A stretch of 64,000 nt of DNA. It comes from DAOQTX01 sp035340715 (GTDB taxonomy: Bacteria > Bacteroidota > Bacteroidia > AKYH767-A > OLB10). The DNA is taken from the NCBI GenBank assembly GCA_035340715.1, contig DAOQTX010000001.1, positions 62,001 to 126,000 of the forward strand, read 5' to 3'. Under the pieces are notes generated by a model. The model saw nothing but the letters and a program-made list of their open reading frames with translations. It was not told the origin of the DNA and ran no database searches. Below are positions 29,861 through 38,258 of this stretch, piece after piece. The translations under genes were made by a program, and so were the position numbers. The first letter of the stretch is position 1; each line of letters opens with the position of its first letter.

Positions 29861-29892
29861 AAAAAAAAGCTAAAGCAAATGCTTTAGCTTTT
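29861..29892 (-). terminator. Rho-independent terminator for the T9SS protein at 29912
   Basis: A 12-base perfect inverted repeat (AAAAGCTAAAGC and GCTTTAGCTTTT) has a four-base loop. Read on the minus strand it is followed by a run of eight T. It lies 20 bases beyond the stop of the gene at 29912-30625. Confidence 0.85.
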
Positions 29893-29911
29893 AATGGTTA
29901 TTACGAAATTA

Positions 29912-30625
29912 TTATTTGTGAGAAATAATCAATTTAGTTGTGCCAGCATGTTTACCGTTGTTCATCAACGAGCAAAAATAAACTCCGTTCTGCAACTCTT
30001 TAGTATCGATCAGTAATACGCCTTGCTTTTTAGTAATCGGCATTTCAATTACTTTGGTTCCTAACATGTTATAAATTTCTAAGCGGTAACTGTTGTTGTC
30101 ATACAACTTATAGTTTAACATGGTAAAGTTATCGGCAGGATTTGGTCTTGGTGTGGCTATATAAGATTTAGCACTTTCATTTATCGAAGATGTTAATGTT
30201 ACATCATATCCAAATGTAAGACTGGCTGAATCAGAAGGATTATTTACATCATAAAATCGATAGGTAGCGGTACTAGAACCAGCAATACCAAAATGATTCA
30301 ACTGACTCTTAAAAGTATTATCCGCAGAGCCTCCACTAATGGTAGCCGGAACCGGAGGATAGGTAGTATTAAATCCCCAGCAAGAAGTGATGAAACAGAA
30401 GTTATTATAATGTCCTGGAGCTAAAGTTTGACTAGTTCTTTCAAGAGAAACATCCATTGAAGAAACTCCATTATTTTGAATAGTCACATGGGCATCTAAT
30501 GGTGGGTCATTCACCGTTCCACTCATGTTTAATGTATAATTGGTTAGGAATAGATTCTGAGCGAATAAAGTTCCTGAGCAGATCAATAGACTAAATAAAA
30601 ATGTAATAGCTAGATGTTTACGCAT
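29912..30625 (-). CDS. Secreted protein with T9SS type A C-terminal sorting domain
   Basis: A 237-residue exported protein. Residues 1-22 are a signal peptide ending at FAQ. The middle part resembles an immunoglobulin-like or CARDB-type beta domain (about 23-145) with two cysteines four residues apart (CFITSC). The end has the T9SS sorting features: PRPNPADNF, then YRLEIYNMLG, LQNGVYFCSL and the basic end KLIISHK. No enzymatic motif is seen. It would be secreted through SprA and attached to or released from the surface. A promoter-like site is present upstream and a good terminator downstream, so it is monocistronic. Confidence 0.85.
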   Translation of the reverse strand: MRKHLAITFLFSLLICSGTLFAQNLFLTNYTLNMSGTVNDPPLDAHVTIQNNGVSSMDVSLERTSQTLAPGHYNNFCFITSCWGFNTTYPPVPATISGGSADNTFKSQLNHFGIAGSSTATYRFYDVNNPSDSASLTFGYDVTLTSSINESAKSYIATPRPNPADNFTMLNYKLYDNNSYRLEIYNMLGTKVIEMPITKKQGVLLIDTKELQNGVYFCSLMNNGKHAGTTKLIISHK

Positions 30626-30653
30626 TTTTAGTTTAATTTTTGGTATTAACTCA

Positions 30654-30684
30654 CAAATATAGCTATAAATAATGAATATGTAAA
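30654..30684 (-). promoter_or_regulatory. Bacteroidota-type promoter for T9SS protein at 29912
   Basis: On the minus strand a TATATTTG -7 element (TAnnTTTG) occupies 30654-30661. A TTTA, one base off the TTTG -33 element, is at 30681-30684 with a 19-base spacer. It is 28 bases before the start codon. Confidence 0.5.
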
Positions 30685-30791
30685 TGTCATTTTTTGGTAT
30701 TTTATTACCATGATTTGCAATTCTTTATAAGATTTTGTTCATTTGAGATACGTTTTCAATATCTCATTACACTAACTAAAATCTAATATCT

Positions 30792-32693
30792 ATGAAAAAA
30801 CTCTTTACTCTAGGAGTTGCTTTTTGCTTTTTGAGCATGGCAACTTTCGCACAATCACAGCGTCTTGTTTTGTTTGAGCAATTTACTCAAGCCTCTTGTG
30901 GACCATGTGCCGCTACAAATCCTTCATTAAACCTTTTATTAAACGGTAACGAAAATAAAATTGTCAGCTTAAAGCATCAAACCTCTTGGCCAGGGACTGA
31001 CCCAATGAACACACAAAACCCAAGTGATGTAGCTACTCGTGTTACGTATTACAATGTAGGCGGGGTACCTGATGCAGTTATTGATGGAAATGCATGGCAT
31101 AATCATCCTGCAGGAGTTAATCAAACCTTAATAGACAACCGTTTTAATGCACCCTCAAATTTTGAAATAGAAGTTTTGCATTCGTACAATACGGCAAAAG
31201 ACACAATGTTTATCACCGTTGAAGTAACTGCTACGGCTGCCATCAGCACTCCAAATACTGTACTACAATTGGGTGTTGCTGAACGTAATATTTATTTCGC
31301 AAATCCTCCAGGATCGAATGGTGAAAAACATTTTGAAGGTGTGTTGAGAAAAATGCTTCCTAATGCCAACGGAACACCTGTTCCGGCTAGTTTTGCTATG
31401 AATGATGTATTTTCATATACCGTAGCATGGCCGATTGCATCATATATATATAATAAAAATCAATTGTGTGCAGTAGCCTTTATACAGAACAATACCAGTA
31501 AAGAGGTATATCAAGCAGGCTTTAGTCGTACACTTATGGATTTAGACGCTGGTATGACCAATGTATCTGGCATGGATTATTATAATTGCAATACAAGCAT
31601 TACTCCAAGTGTTGAAATAACCAATTTTGGAACCGATGCCATAACTTCTTTGAACGTTAATTACAAAATTGATAATGGCGCTGTAACCAGTATACCTTGG
31701 ACAGGTACTTTAGGAGGTTGGTCTGGTCCATTCAATACGTATAACAAAACAACTTTCACACTTCCAAGTATCACCGTTACTCCAGGAATGCATAGCATTG
31801 AAATTTATACTTCTGCTCCAAATGGAGGAACTGATCTTGATGCGAATAATGATAAGTATACTGCTACTTTCTTTGTTTCTGGTAACATCTCTTCTGTTCC
31901 CGTGGTTGAAGGATTTGTTAGCACAGCTTTCCCTCCGACCGATTGGGCGAGAAACAATCCGGATAATGGTCCAACTTGGACACGTGCGGTAAATGCAGGT
32001 GGATTCGGAACAAGCACCAATTCGGCTAAAATGGATTTCTATAATTCAACCGATGGAAATATCGATGAATTGTATGTTCCAAGAGTTAACCTATCTAATT
32101 CTGTTATACCTATCACTTTAGAATTTGATGTGGCCCATGCCACTTATGGTACAGCTTATATTGATCGTTTAGATGTATTGGCTTCTTCCGACTGTGGCCA
32201 AACATGGAACACCGTATATACCAAAAGTTATCCTGCTTTGAGTACTGTAACAAACCCTGTTACTGCTGCATTTACACCCACTGCAGCTCAGTGGAGAGCA
32301 GAATCAGTAAACTTGGATAGTTATGCAGGTCAGCCAGAATTGTTGTTGGTGTTTAGAGGAATAAGCGGTTATGGTAACAACTTATACATTGATAATATAA
32401 ATGTAGCTGATCTTGCTGCTTCTGTTTATCAAAATACCTTTGATCAATCGTTTGAAATTTATCCAAACCCAAGCAATGGCGTATTTAATGTGCGCAGCAC
32501 TGAAAACTTTAACGATGATCTGAACATTGTAATAAGCAATGTGATTGGTCAGGAAGTTATACGCTTGCAAAATGTTTCGTTGAATCAAGCCGGACTACTT
32601 ATCGATTTAAGTAAGCAGCTTTCTGGTACATATTTCGTTCGTATTTTCAATGAAGAAAATGTGACGACTCAGAAGATAACATTGACGAAATAA
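30792..32693 (+). CDS. Omp28/thioredoxin-like secreted protein with T9SS sorting domain
   Basis: A 633-residue exported protein with a signal peptide ending around FAQSQ (residue 20-22). The first domain is thioredoxin-like of the Omp28 kind: FEQFTQASCGPCAATNP with the CxxC pair C36/C39, then VSLKHQTSWPG and NVGGVPDAVIDG, the last resembling the cis-proline loop. A middle region (about 245-360) is beta-rich; next comes a MAM-like or choice-of-anchor jelly-roll (from FVSTAFPPTDWARNNPDNG to about 540). The end is a T9SS type A domain (YPNPSNGVFNV, GTYFVRIF, QKITLTK). It is predicted to sit at the cell surface. It begins a rightward group of thioredoxin-like and beta-barrel genes. Confidence 0.87.
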   Translation: MKKLFTLGVAFCFLSMATFAQSQRLVLFEQFTQASCGPCAATNPSLNLLLNGNENKIVSLKHQTSWPGTDPMNTQNPSDVATRVTYYNVGGVPDAVIDGNAWHNHPAGVNQTLIDNRFNAPSNFEIEVLHSYNTAKDTMFITVEVTATAAISTPNTVLQLGVAERNIYFANPPGSNGEKHFEGVLRKMLPNANGTPVPASFAMNDVFSYTVAWPIASYIYNKNQLCAVAFIQNNTSKEVYQAGFSRTLMDLDAGMTNVSGMDYYNCNTSITPSVEITNFGTDAITSLNVNYKIDNGAVTSIPWTGTLGGWSGPFNTYNKTTFTLPSITVTPGMHSIEIYTSAPNGGTDLDANNDKYTATFFVSGNISSVPVVEGFVSTAFPPTDWARNNPDNGPTWTRAVNAGGFGTSTNSAKMDFYNSTDGNIDELYVPRVNLSNSVIPITLEFDVAHATYGTAYIDRLDVLASSDCGQTWNTVYTKSYPALSTVTNPVTAAFTPTAAQWRAESVNLDSYAGQPELLLVFRGISGYGNNLYIDNINVADLAASVYQNTFDQSFEIYPNPSNGVFNVRSTENFNDDLNIVISNVIGQEVIRLQNVSLNQAGLLIDLSKQLSGTYFVRIFNEENVTTQKITLTK

Positions 32694-32712
32694 AATAAAG
32701 GTCTGATATTTG

Positions 32713-32746
32713 AAAAGGCTTAGTTCAATACTAAGCCTTTTTATTT
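32713..32746 (+). terminator. Rho-independent terminator after the Omp28/T9SS gene
   Basis: An 11-base stem (AAAAGGCTTAG with CTAAGCCTTTT) with a seven-base loop is followed by TTTTATTT. It lies 20 bases after the stop codon. Confidence 0.88.
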
Positions 32747-32770
32747 ACTAGAAAATTTCTATAATTGATT

Positions 32771-33280
32771 ATGAAAAAACTAATAATTTTTGTATTATTT
32801 TTAAGCTTTTCGTTCATCTCATTTGCTCAGGAGAGTGAATCATTTCAAATGCCATCCATTACCTTAAAAGATATGGACGGAAATACAATTAATACTAGTG
32901 AACTAAAAAACGATGGGAAACCTTTAATCATTTCTTTTTGGGCAACCTGGTGTAAACCTTGTGTGAATGAACTTAGTACCATTGCAGAAAACTATAGCGA
33001 TTGGCAAGATGAAACAGGTGTAAAACTTATTGCTATTTCTATTGATAACTCACGTACGTCAAATAATGTGAAACCATTTGTAAATGGAAAAAGTTGGGAC
33101 TATGAAGTATTGTTGGATGTAAATGGAGATTTTAAAAGAGCCATGAATGTGAATACTGTACCTCATACATTTTTATTTGATGGAAATATGAAGTTATTGA
33201 ATCAACATACCAGTTATGCCCCAGGTGATGAAATTAAACTTTACGAAAAAGTTAAAAGCGCTGCCGTGTCAAGTAAGTAA
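32771..33280 (+). CDS. TlpA/ResA-like periplasmic thioredoxin-family protein
   Basis: A 169-residue exported redox protein. Residues 1-20 form a signal peptide ending SFAQ. The thioredoxin fold starts with LKDMDGNTINTSEL and has SFWATWCKPCVNEL, with the redox pair C61/C64, and NTVPHTFLF with the cis-proline (about residue 137). The family reduces disulphides for cytochrome maturation or supports metal and envelope-protein assembly. ATG at 32771 is preferred over TTG at 32765. It sits between the terminator of the Omp28/T9SS gene and a second hairpin, so it may be transcribed alone. Confidence 0.9.
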   Translation: MKKLIIFVLFLSFSFISFAQESESFQMPSITLKDMDGNTINTSELKNDGKPLIISFWATWCKPCVNELSTIAENYSDWQDETGVKLIAISIDNSRTSNNVKPFVNGKSWDYEVLLDVNGDFKRAMNVNTVPHTFLFDGNMKLLNQHTSYAPGDEIKLYEKVKSAAVSSK

Positions 33281-33305
33281 TACATCTCTTTTATATACCG
33301 TTCAG

Positions 33306-33344
33306 AAACCGTAATATCGCATTCAGTGATAATACGGTTTTTTT
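33306..33344 (+). terminator. Hairpin with T-tract ending next to the DUF6029 start codon
   Basis: An eight-base stem (AAACCGTA and TACGGTTT), extended inside by TATC with GATA, is followed by a T run that reaches the base before the ATG at 33345. It looks like the terminator of the TlpA-like gene, but its position also covers the whole ribosome-entry region of the next gene. Confidence 0.75.
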
Positions 33345-34982
33345 ATGCGAATAAAATTTAGTCTTCTTTACTTCCTAATTTTAATCTCATCGGCTTCCTT
33401 TGCACAAGTTTTACAAAACAGTCAAATCAACGGAAGTTTTCAGATTGATGGGCAATATTATCAAACCGACTCTGCTATAGGCGCTTACGCTCCTGCGCAA
33501 GACATCGATTTAATGGGATTTGGAAACCTAACCTTTACGAACGGACCCTTCACTGCTGGAGTTCGATATGAATCATATAACAATGCCATTGTTGGTTATG
33601 ATCAAAGATACAATGGAAGCGAAATCGTTCATCGGTACGCCCAATACAACAACGATGGATTGGATATTACAATTGGAAATTTTTACGAGCAATTTGGCAA
33701 TGGATTAATTTTCCGATCCTATCAAGATTGGTCTTTAGGATATGACAATGCAATGGATGGAATTAGAGTCGTATTCGAACCCACCAAAGGCATTCGATTA
33801 AAAGGGGCCTATGGCAAGCAAAGATTTTTTTATGAAAATGGCCCAGGTATAGTGAGAGGCATTGATGGCGAAATATCCATCAATGATTTTTTGTCAAACT
33901 ATAAAGAATCGTGGAGTAGCAAAAAATTAAAAACTGTACTAGGCGCTTCGGTTGTAAGTAAATATCAAAAGGATAATGATCCATTGCGTAAACTTCCTGA
34001 AAATGTTTTAGCTTATGCGTTAAGAGCCAATATTAATTACAACGACTTTTTTCTACTCAGTGAATACGCTTACAAATACAACGATCCTTCAACCGGGAAT
34101 GGATTGATTTATAAACCAGGAAACGCTTTATATCTAGTGAGTGGTTACAGCAAAAAAGGAATCGGGCTTACTGTATCGGGTAAATGGATAGACAACATGA
34201 ACTTCAGATCTGATCGTGCTGCAGTACTCAACGATTTAAGTATTAATTTTTTACCCGCCTTGCCTAAAGAGCAAACCTATCGATTGGCAACATTATACCC
34301 TTATGGAACGCAATCGAATGGAGAATTTAGTGGGAAAGCAGAATTGTATTATCGTTTCCAACCAAAAACTAAGTTAGGTGGTAAATATGGTACACAAATA
34401 AATTTAAGCTCTTCAATGGTCCAGTCTATTGATACTGATTCGGCCACTTCAAAAGAATTTGGTCCAAAATCAAATTTTCTAACTCCGGGAGATGAAAGAT
34501 ATTTCAGAGATGTAAATTTTGAAATTGAAAAAAAGATCAGTCCAAATTTTAAAGGGTCAGCACAGTACATATATACCGAATACAACAAGAATGTAATTGA
34601 AGGAAAAGTGGGTGCAGATTATGTTTACGCACACATCAATATTATCGAGTTTTATTATAAAATTAATACAACTCATAATATCCGAACAGAACTACAACAT
34701 TTGTTTACCGATCAGGATAAAAAGAATTGGGTGATGGCATTGATCGAATATAGCATTGCCCCTCATTGGTTTATTACCGCTTATGACGAATACAATTATG
34801 GTAATGAAAAATCAAAAGAACGCATTCACTATTTGAATGGAAACATAGTATATGCTTTTGGTTCTAACCGAATCAGTATTGGATACGGTAAGTTAAGGGC
34901 TGGTTTGTTGTGTGTAGGAGGAGTTTGTAGAGTTGTTCCGGCCTCAAGCGGATTAACATTTTCAATTACATCCTCCTTTTAA
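33345..34982 (+). CDS. DUF6029-like outer-membrane beta-barrel protein
   Basis: A 545-residue exported protein. Residues 1-20 are a signal peptide (SASFAQ). The rest is rich in alternating aromatic strands (for example GPFTAGVRYESYNN, NFYEQFGNGLIFRSYQDW) and ends in phenylalanine (FSITSSF), as outer-membrane barrels do. Near the C-terminus C523 and C528 form a CVGGVC motif followed by RVVPASSG, which I recall as conserved in DUF6029 proteins. No function is established for this family. The flanking genes encode thioredoxin-like proteins, so the cysteine pair may be a redox partner; that is inference. Confidence 0.78.
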   Translation: MRIKFSLLYFLILISSASFAQVLQNSQINGSFQIDGQYYQTDSAIGAYAPAQDIDLMGFGNLTFTNGPFTAGVRYESYNNAIVGYDQRYNGSEIVHRYAQYNNDGLDITIGNFYEQFGNGLIFRSYQDWSLGYDNAMDGIRVVFEPTKGIRLKGAYGKQRFFYENGPGIVRGIDGEISINDFLSNYKESWSSKKLKTVLGASVVSKYQKDNDPLRKLPENVLAYALRANINYNDFFLLSEYAYKYNDPSTGNGLIYKPGNALYLVSGYSKKGIGLTVSGKWIDNMNFRSDRAAVLNDLSINFLPALPKEQTYRLATLYPYGTQSNGEFSGKAELYYRFQPKTKLGGKYGTQINLSSSMVQSIDTDSATSKEFGPKSNFLTPGDERYFRDVNFEIEKKISPNFKGSAQYIYTEYNKNVIEGKVGADYVYAHINIIEFYYKINTTHNIRTELQHLFTDQDKKNWVMALIEYSIAPHWFITAYDEYNYGNEKSKERIHYLNGNIVYAFGSNRISIGYGKLRAGLLCVGGVCRVVPASSGLTFSITSSF

Positions 34983-34995
34983 TATCTTTGAATAT

Positions 34996-35871
34996 ATGAA
35001 CCGAAACTCAACTCTATTTTATTCTTACCTATTACAAATTTGTTTCGTATTTGTACTCAGCTTTTCTGCTTGTGATATCATTAAAGAACCTTATTTAGAA
35101 GAAGGAGGCGGGAATGGTACAAATGATTCAGTTCTTCGAAAAGTAATCATTGAAGATTTTACGGGTCACTTATGTGCCAATTGTCCTGATGCCCATCGCG
35201 AATCAGACGCCTTAAAAAATATTTTTGGCAAACAACTGATCGTATTGAGTATTCACTCCGGAGATTTTGCCATACCCCTTCCAGCCGGAGCACCAAAATA
35301 TACCTATGATTTTAGAACACCTGAAGGAAATGAGTTGAACAATTACTTTCAATTAATGAGTTGGCCAAATGGTGTGGTGAATCGAACTTCATACGGAGGA
35401 AGCTTACTTCTAAATTATCCAAGTTGGGGAGCAGCAGTGGGTGATCTAATTAACCTACCTGCTGAAGCTCAGATTGAACTAGACCATTCTTACGACAGTA
35501 CGACTCGAACACTCAATACAACCATCAGTGTTGAGATGTTAGAAGATATGAATGGCATATTAAAAGTTTGTGCATTTATTGTAGAAGACAGTATTATCAA
35601 CTGGCAATTGGATGATAAAGCAACCCCTAAGGATGTACAATTCTATGTGCATAAACATGTTTTACGAGGATCGCTTTTTGCCCCACCCCACAATACATGG
35701 GGAAAGGAGATCGCCAATGGCCCTGTTTCCTCTGGCGATACATTTACTCTACAAGAAAGTAAAAACATCTCTGCTAATTATAATGAGAATCAAGTATCAG
35801 TAATTGCATACATCTACAACGATGTTACCAAAGAAATTATACAAGCTGAAGAAGCGAAAATCCTTCCTTAA
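34996..35871 (+). CDS. Omp28-related lipoprotein with thioredoxin-like CxxC
   Basis: A 291-residue lipoprotein. The signal peptide ends in the lipobox LSFSAC with C26 as the lipidation site. The mature N-terminus is short and glycine/acid-rich, often a surface-export signal in Bacteroidota. The domain begins VIIEDFTGHLCANCPDAHRE with C60/C63, followed by SWPNGVVNR, resembling the thioredoxin cis-proline region. Omp28 was first described in Porphyromonas as an outer-membrane adhesin, and its family shares the thioredoxin-like fold. It begins 13 bases after the DUF6029-like gene and overlaps the next gene, which indicates an operon. Confidence 0.85.
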   Translation: MNRNSTLFYSYLLQICFVFVLSFSACDIIKEPYLEEGGGNGTNDSVLRKVIIEDFTGHLCANCPDAHRESDALKNIFGKQLIVLSIHSGDFAIPLPAGAPKYTYDFRTPEGNELNNYFQLMSWPNGVVNRTSYGGSLLLNYPSWGAAVGDLINLPAEAQIELDHSYDSTTRTLNTTISVEMLEDMNGILKVCAFIVEDSIINWQLDDKATPKDVQFYVHKHVLRGSLFAPPHNTWGKEIANGPVSSGDTFTLQESKNISANYNENQVSVIAYIYNDVTKEIIQAEEAKILP

Positions 35872-36478
35872 TCGAGGCATAATTTTATTGTTTCTGATAT
35901 TTTTTGGTTCAGAAATTTCTCTTGCTCAAGATTTTATGGCAGGTGTTAAAGCAGGTGTTGCTGCTTCACAAATTTCAGGAGACAAATTGTCGGGCTTTAA
36001 TAAGGCTGGTATTGTAGCTGGTGCTTTTATTCACAATAGAATTAAACCAAACTTTTCTGTAGGTTTAGAGTTATTATACACGCAGAAAGGAAGCCGAAAA
36101 AATTCGAATCCCAGTGATGGAGATTTTGATTCGTATTTATTGAGATTAAACTATATAGAAATGCCGGTTCTCTTAAAATACCTTCAATCCAATACCTTTA
36201 CGTTTGAATTAGGACCCGGGGTAGCTTATCTTCTTCACGAATACGAAGAAGATCAGAATGGTGAACTTCCCAATCGAGAATCCTTCAATAAAATGGAATG
36301 GTTTGCACATATCGCCATGCACTATCATTTTCATCCTCAAATTAGTATTCAGACACGAGGCAGTTATTCATTTCTGCCGGTCAGACCTCATAAAGGGAAT
36401 TCAACCCTCTATTTTAACAAAGGGCAATACAATACCGTTATTAGTATAAGTTTAAATTATCACTTTAATCGAAATTGA
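35822..36478 (+). CDS. Small outer-membrane beta-barrel protein (PorT/OmpA-like barrel)
   Basis: A 218-residue exported protein. A basic N-terminus precedes a hydrophobic signal (GIILLFLIFFGSEISLAQ). The mature part looks like an eight-strand barrel of the OMP_b-brl_2 or porin-family type: FMAGVKAGVAASQISG, FSVGLELLYTQKGS, FTFELGPGVAYLL, ISLNYHFNRN. ATG at 35822 is preferred over TTG at 35804; either way it overlaps the Omp28 lipoprotein gene by about 50 bases. It probably works with the products of the preceding genes. A role in type IX secretion like PorT is possible but not shown. Confidence 0.75.
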   Translation: MLPKKLYKLKKRKSFLNRGIILLFLIFFGSEISLAQDFMAGVKAGVAASQISGDKLSGFNKAGIVAGAFIHNRIKPNFSVGLELLYTQKGSRKNSNPSDGDFDSYLLRLNYIEMPVLLKYLQSNTFTFELGPGVAYLLHEYEEDQNGELPNRESFNKMEWFAHIAMHYHFHPQISIQTRGSYSFLPVRPHKGNSTLYFNKGQYNTVISISLNYHFNRN

Positions 36479-37047
36479 GCACAAATAATAAAATAGTATT
36501 GGCCGTGAGTGGCGCTTCCGGATCGCTTTATGCTAAAGTGTTAATGGATAAACTCTCTCAACTTCATTCACAATGGGAAGAAGTGGCTATTTTGATGAGC
36601 ACTAATGCCAAAGAAATTTGGAAACAAGAAATTGGAGTAGATTTTGTCAAGCCCTATGGATTTTCATATTACGATAAATATGATTTTAATGCTCCCTTTG
36701 CCAGTGGATCATCAAGCTTTAAAACCATGATCGTTTGTCCATGTTCTATGGGGACTTTAGGACGAATTGCCGCGGGTGTATCGGATGACCTCACTACTCG
36801 TGCAGCTGATGTAATGCTAAAAGAAAGGAGAAAGTTGATCCTTGTTACACGCGATACTCCTTTAAGTTTGATCCACATTAATAACATGAAAACGGTAACA
36901 GAATCTGGGGCAATAGTTTTGCCTGCCTCTCCATCTTTTTATAGCAAGCCCAATACTTTTGAACAATTGATTTCGAGTGTCGCTGATCGAATTATCGATC
37001 TTATTGGTTTACAGCAAGAAACATACCGATGGAATGAAAAAACATAA
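36475..37047 (+). CDS. ubiX: UbiX-family flavin prenyltransferase
   Basis: A 190-residue flavoprotein that joins dimethylallyl phosphate to FMN to make prenyl-FMN, the cofactor of UbiD-type decarboxylases. Landmarks are AVSGASGSLYAKVLMDKL at the N-terminus, CPCSMGTLGRIAAGVSDDLTTRAADV (split at about residues 82-107), and RDTPLSLIHINNM. The start is TTG at 36475, overlapping the preceding stop as TTGA, which implies coupling to the barrel gene. No UbiD-type gene is visible in the window. Confidence 0.92.
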   Translation: MSTNNKIVLAVSGASGSLYAKVLMDKLSQLHSQWEEVAILMSTNAKEIWKQEIGVDFVKPYGFSYYDKYDFNAPFASGSSSFKTMIVCPCSMGTLGRIAAGVSDDLTTRAADVMLKERRKLILVTRDTPLSLIHINNMKTVTESGAIVLPASPSFYSKPNTFEQLISSVADRIIDLIGLQQETYRWNEKT

Positions 37048-37059
37048 ATTTTCAACGTT

Positions 37060-37086
37060 GATAAAGTAAGGTTTTTATCCTTTTTT
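37060..37086 (+). terminator. Candidate terminator after ubiX
   Basis: A six-base stem (GATAAA with TTTATC, eight-base loop) followed by C and six T, starting 12 bases after the ubiX stop. The stem is AT-rich, so confidence is moderate. Confidence 0.45.
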
Positions 37087-37152
37087 CTCTTGACGAAGTC
37101 TTCAACATAGTGTATATTCACGATTCAAATTTGCTCAAAATCTTTTAGCATT

Positions 37153-37332
37153 ATGTTTGAGTACACAAAAGAAGTCTTGACAAAAGTTAGTTTCGATAAA
37201 GCGTTATTTCGAAAAGAGTTAATCAAAGCCGTTAAATGGCTTAAAGCTGATGAAAGAAGAATGCTGATGATTTGGTGTTTGACTACATTCGGTCACTTGT
37301 ATACCGATGTGATCAAAGAAGTATTTCGCTAG
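37153..37332 (+). CDS. Small conserved-type protein of 59 residues
   Basis: An ATG-started frame of 59 codons in the gap between ubiX and queG. The product begins [14 protein letters not shown], continues with [17 protein letters not shown] and [14 protein letters not shown], and ends EVFR. It is amphipathic and helical, with no signal or membrane segment. I recall short proteins with the same opening (MFEYTK-ILEKVSF-like) and a WC..FG pattern in other Bacteroidota, so I think it is real, but I know no function. Its stop overlaps the stop of the convergent queG by four bases (CTAG shared). Confidence 0.72.
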   Translation: MFEYTKEVLTKVSFDKALFRKELIKAVKWLKADERRMLMIWCLTTFGHLYTDVIKEVFR

Positions 37333-38258
37333 CCATTACTTTTTAGAAGTTTCGCATTTTCTACGATTCTTTTGTAACCTGTCCTATTGATAGGTGAGTC
37401 TTTAAAAACTTGATCGAATGTCTCTTCGGTCATTTCAATCCACTCTTTATTCGACCATGTTCTAATCTCCTCCTTTATTTCAAATGACTTTGTTTTATGT
37501 GGTAATGAAAAGCGATTCCATGGGCATACGTCTTGACAAATATCGCATCCAAACAACCAACCTTTTAAAGAATCTACCATTGATGTTGGAATTTGTTCTT
37601 TCAATTCAATAGTAAAATAGCTGATGCATTTACTCCCGTCTACTACTTTATCCGCCACAATAGCATCGGTGGGACAAGCATCTATACATTTAGTACAAGT
37701 GCCACAGTAATCTTTCATTTGCTGTGTTTCGTAATCTAGTTCAAGATCGATAATCAACTCAGCTAAAAAGAAGAAGGAGCCTTTCTTTGGATGTATTAAA
37801 TTGGAATTTTTACCGATCCATCCCAAGTTTGATTTACGTGCCCAAACTTTATCCAAAACCGGTGCAGAATCAACAAATACTCGCCCATTAATTGTGCCTG
37901 CCTTTTCTTTAATCCGATTGAACAACTCAGTGAGTTTTTCTTTAATTACAAAGTGATAGTCTTTGCCGTAAGCATATTTTGAAATAGATGGAGTTCCTTT
38001 TTCCTGAACTTGAGAAGGGAAATAGTTGTACATCAAAGAAATTACCGTTTTGGCTCCGGGCACCAAAAGCTTAGGATTTAATCGCTTATCAAAGTGATTT
38101 TCCATATACTGCATTTGGCCATGCATATTATTTCTTAGCCATTTTTCTAATCGAGGAGCATCTTCTTCCAAATATTCTGCTTTTGATATGCCACATGAGC
38201 TAAAGCCTAATGCTAAGCTCTGTTGTTTAAGAAAATTAGTGAGTTGTTGTTTATTCAA
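37329..38258 (-). CDS. queG: Epoxyqueuosine reductase
   Basis: A 309-residue enzyme of the last step of queuosine synthesis, reducing epoxyqueuosine on tRNA with cobalamin and two 4Fe-4S clusters. The two cluster motifs are [12 protein letters not shown] (about 187-198) and [13 protein letters not shown] (about 237-249). The N-terminal domain has [29 protein letters not shown] and the [19 protein letters not shown] region split across residues 137-155. Its start overlaps ruvB by eight bases, so the two genes are coupled. Confidence 0.94.
   Translation of the reverse strand: MNKQQLTNFLKQQSLALGFSSCGISKAEYLEEDAPRLEKWLRNNMHGQMQYMENHFDKRLNPKLLVPGAKTVISLMYNYFPSQVQEKGTPSISKYAYGKDYHFVIKEKLTELFNRIKEKAGTINGRVFVDSAPVLDKVWARKSNLGWIGKNSNLIHPKKGSFFFLAELIIDLELDYETQQMKDYCGTCTKCIDACPTDAIVADKVVDGSKCISYFTIELKEQIPTSMVDSLKGWLFGCDICQDVCPWNRFSLPHKTKSFEIKEEIRTWSNKEWIEMTEETFDQVFKDSPINRTGYKRIVENAKLLKSNG

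Noticed and set aside
37090..37118. TTGACG, 17 bases, TATATT: an E. coli-like sigma-70 promoter before the 59-residue gene
   Set aside because: Bacteroidota housekeeping promoters use TTTG and TAnnTTTG, and AT-rich gaps give such matches by chance.
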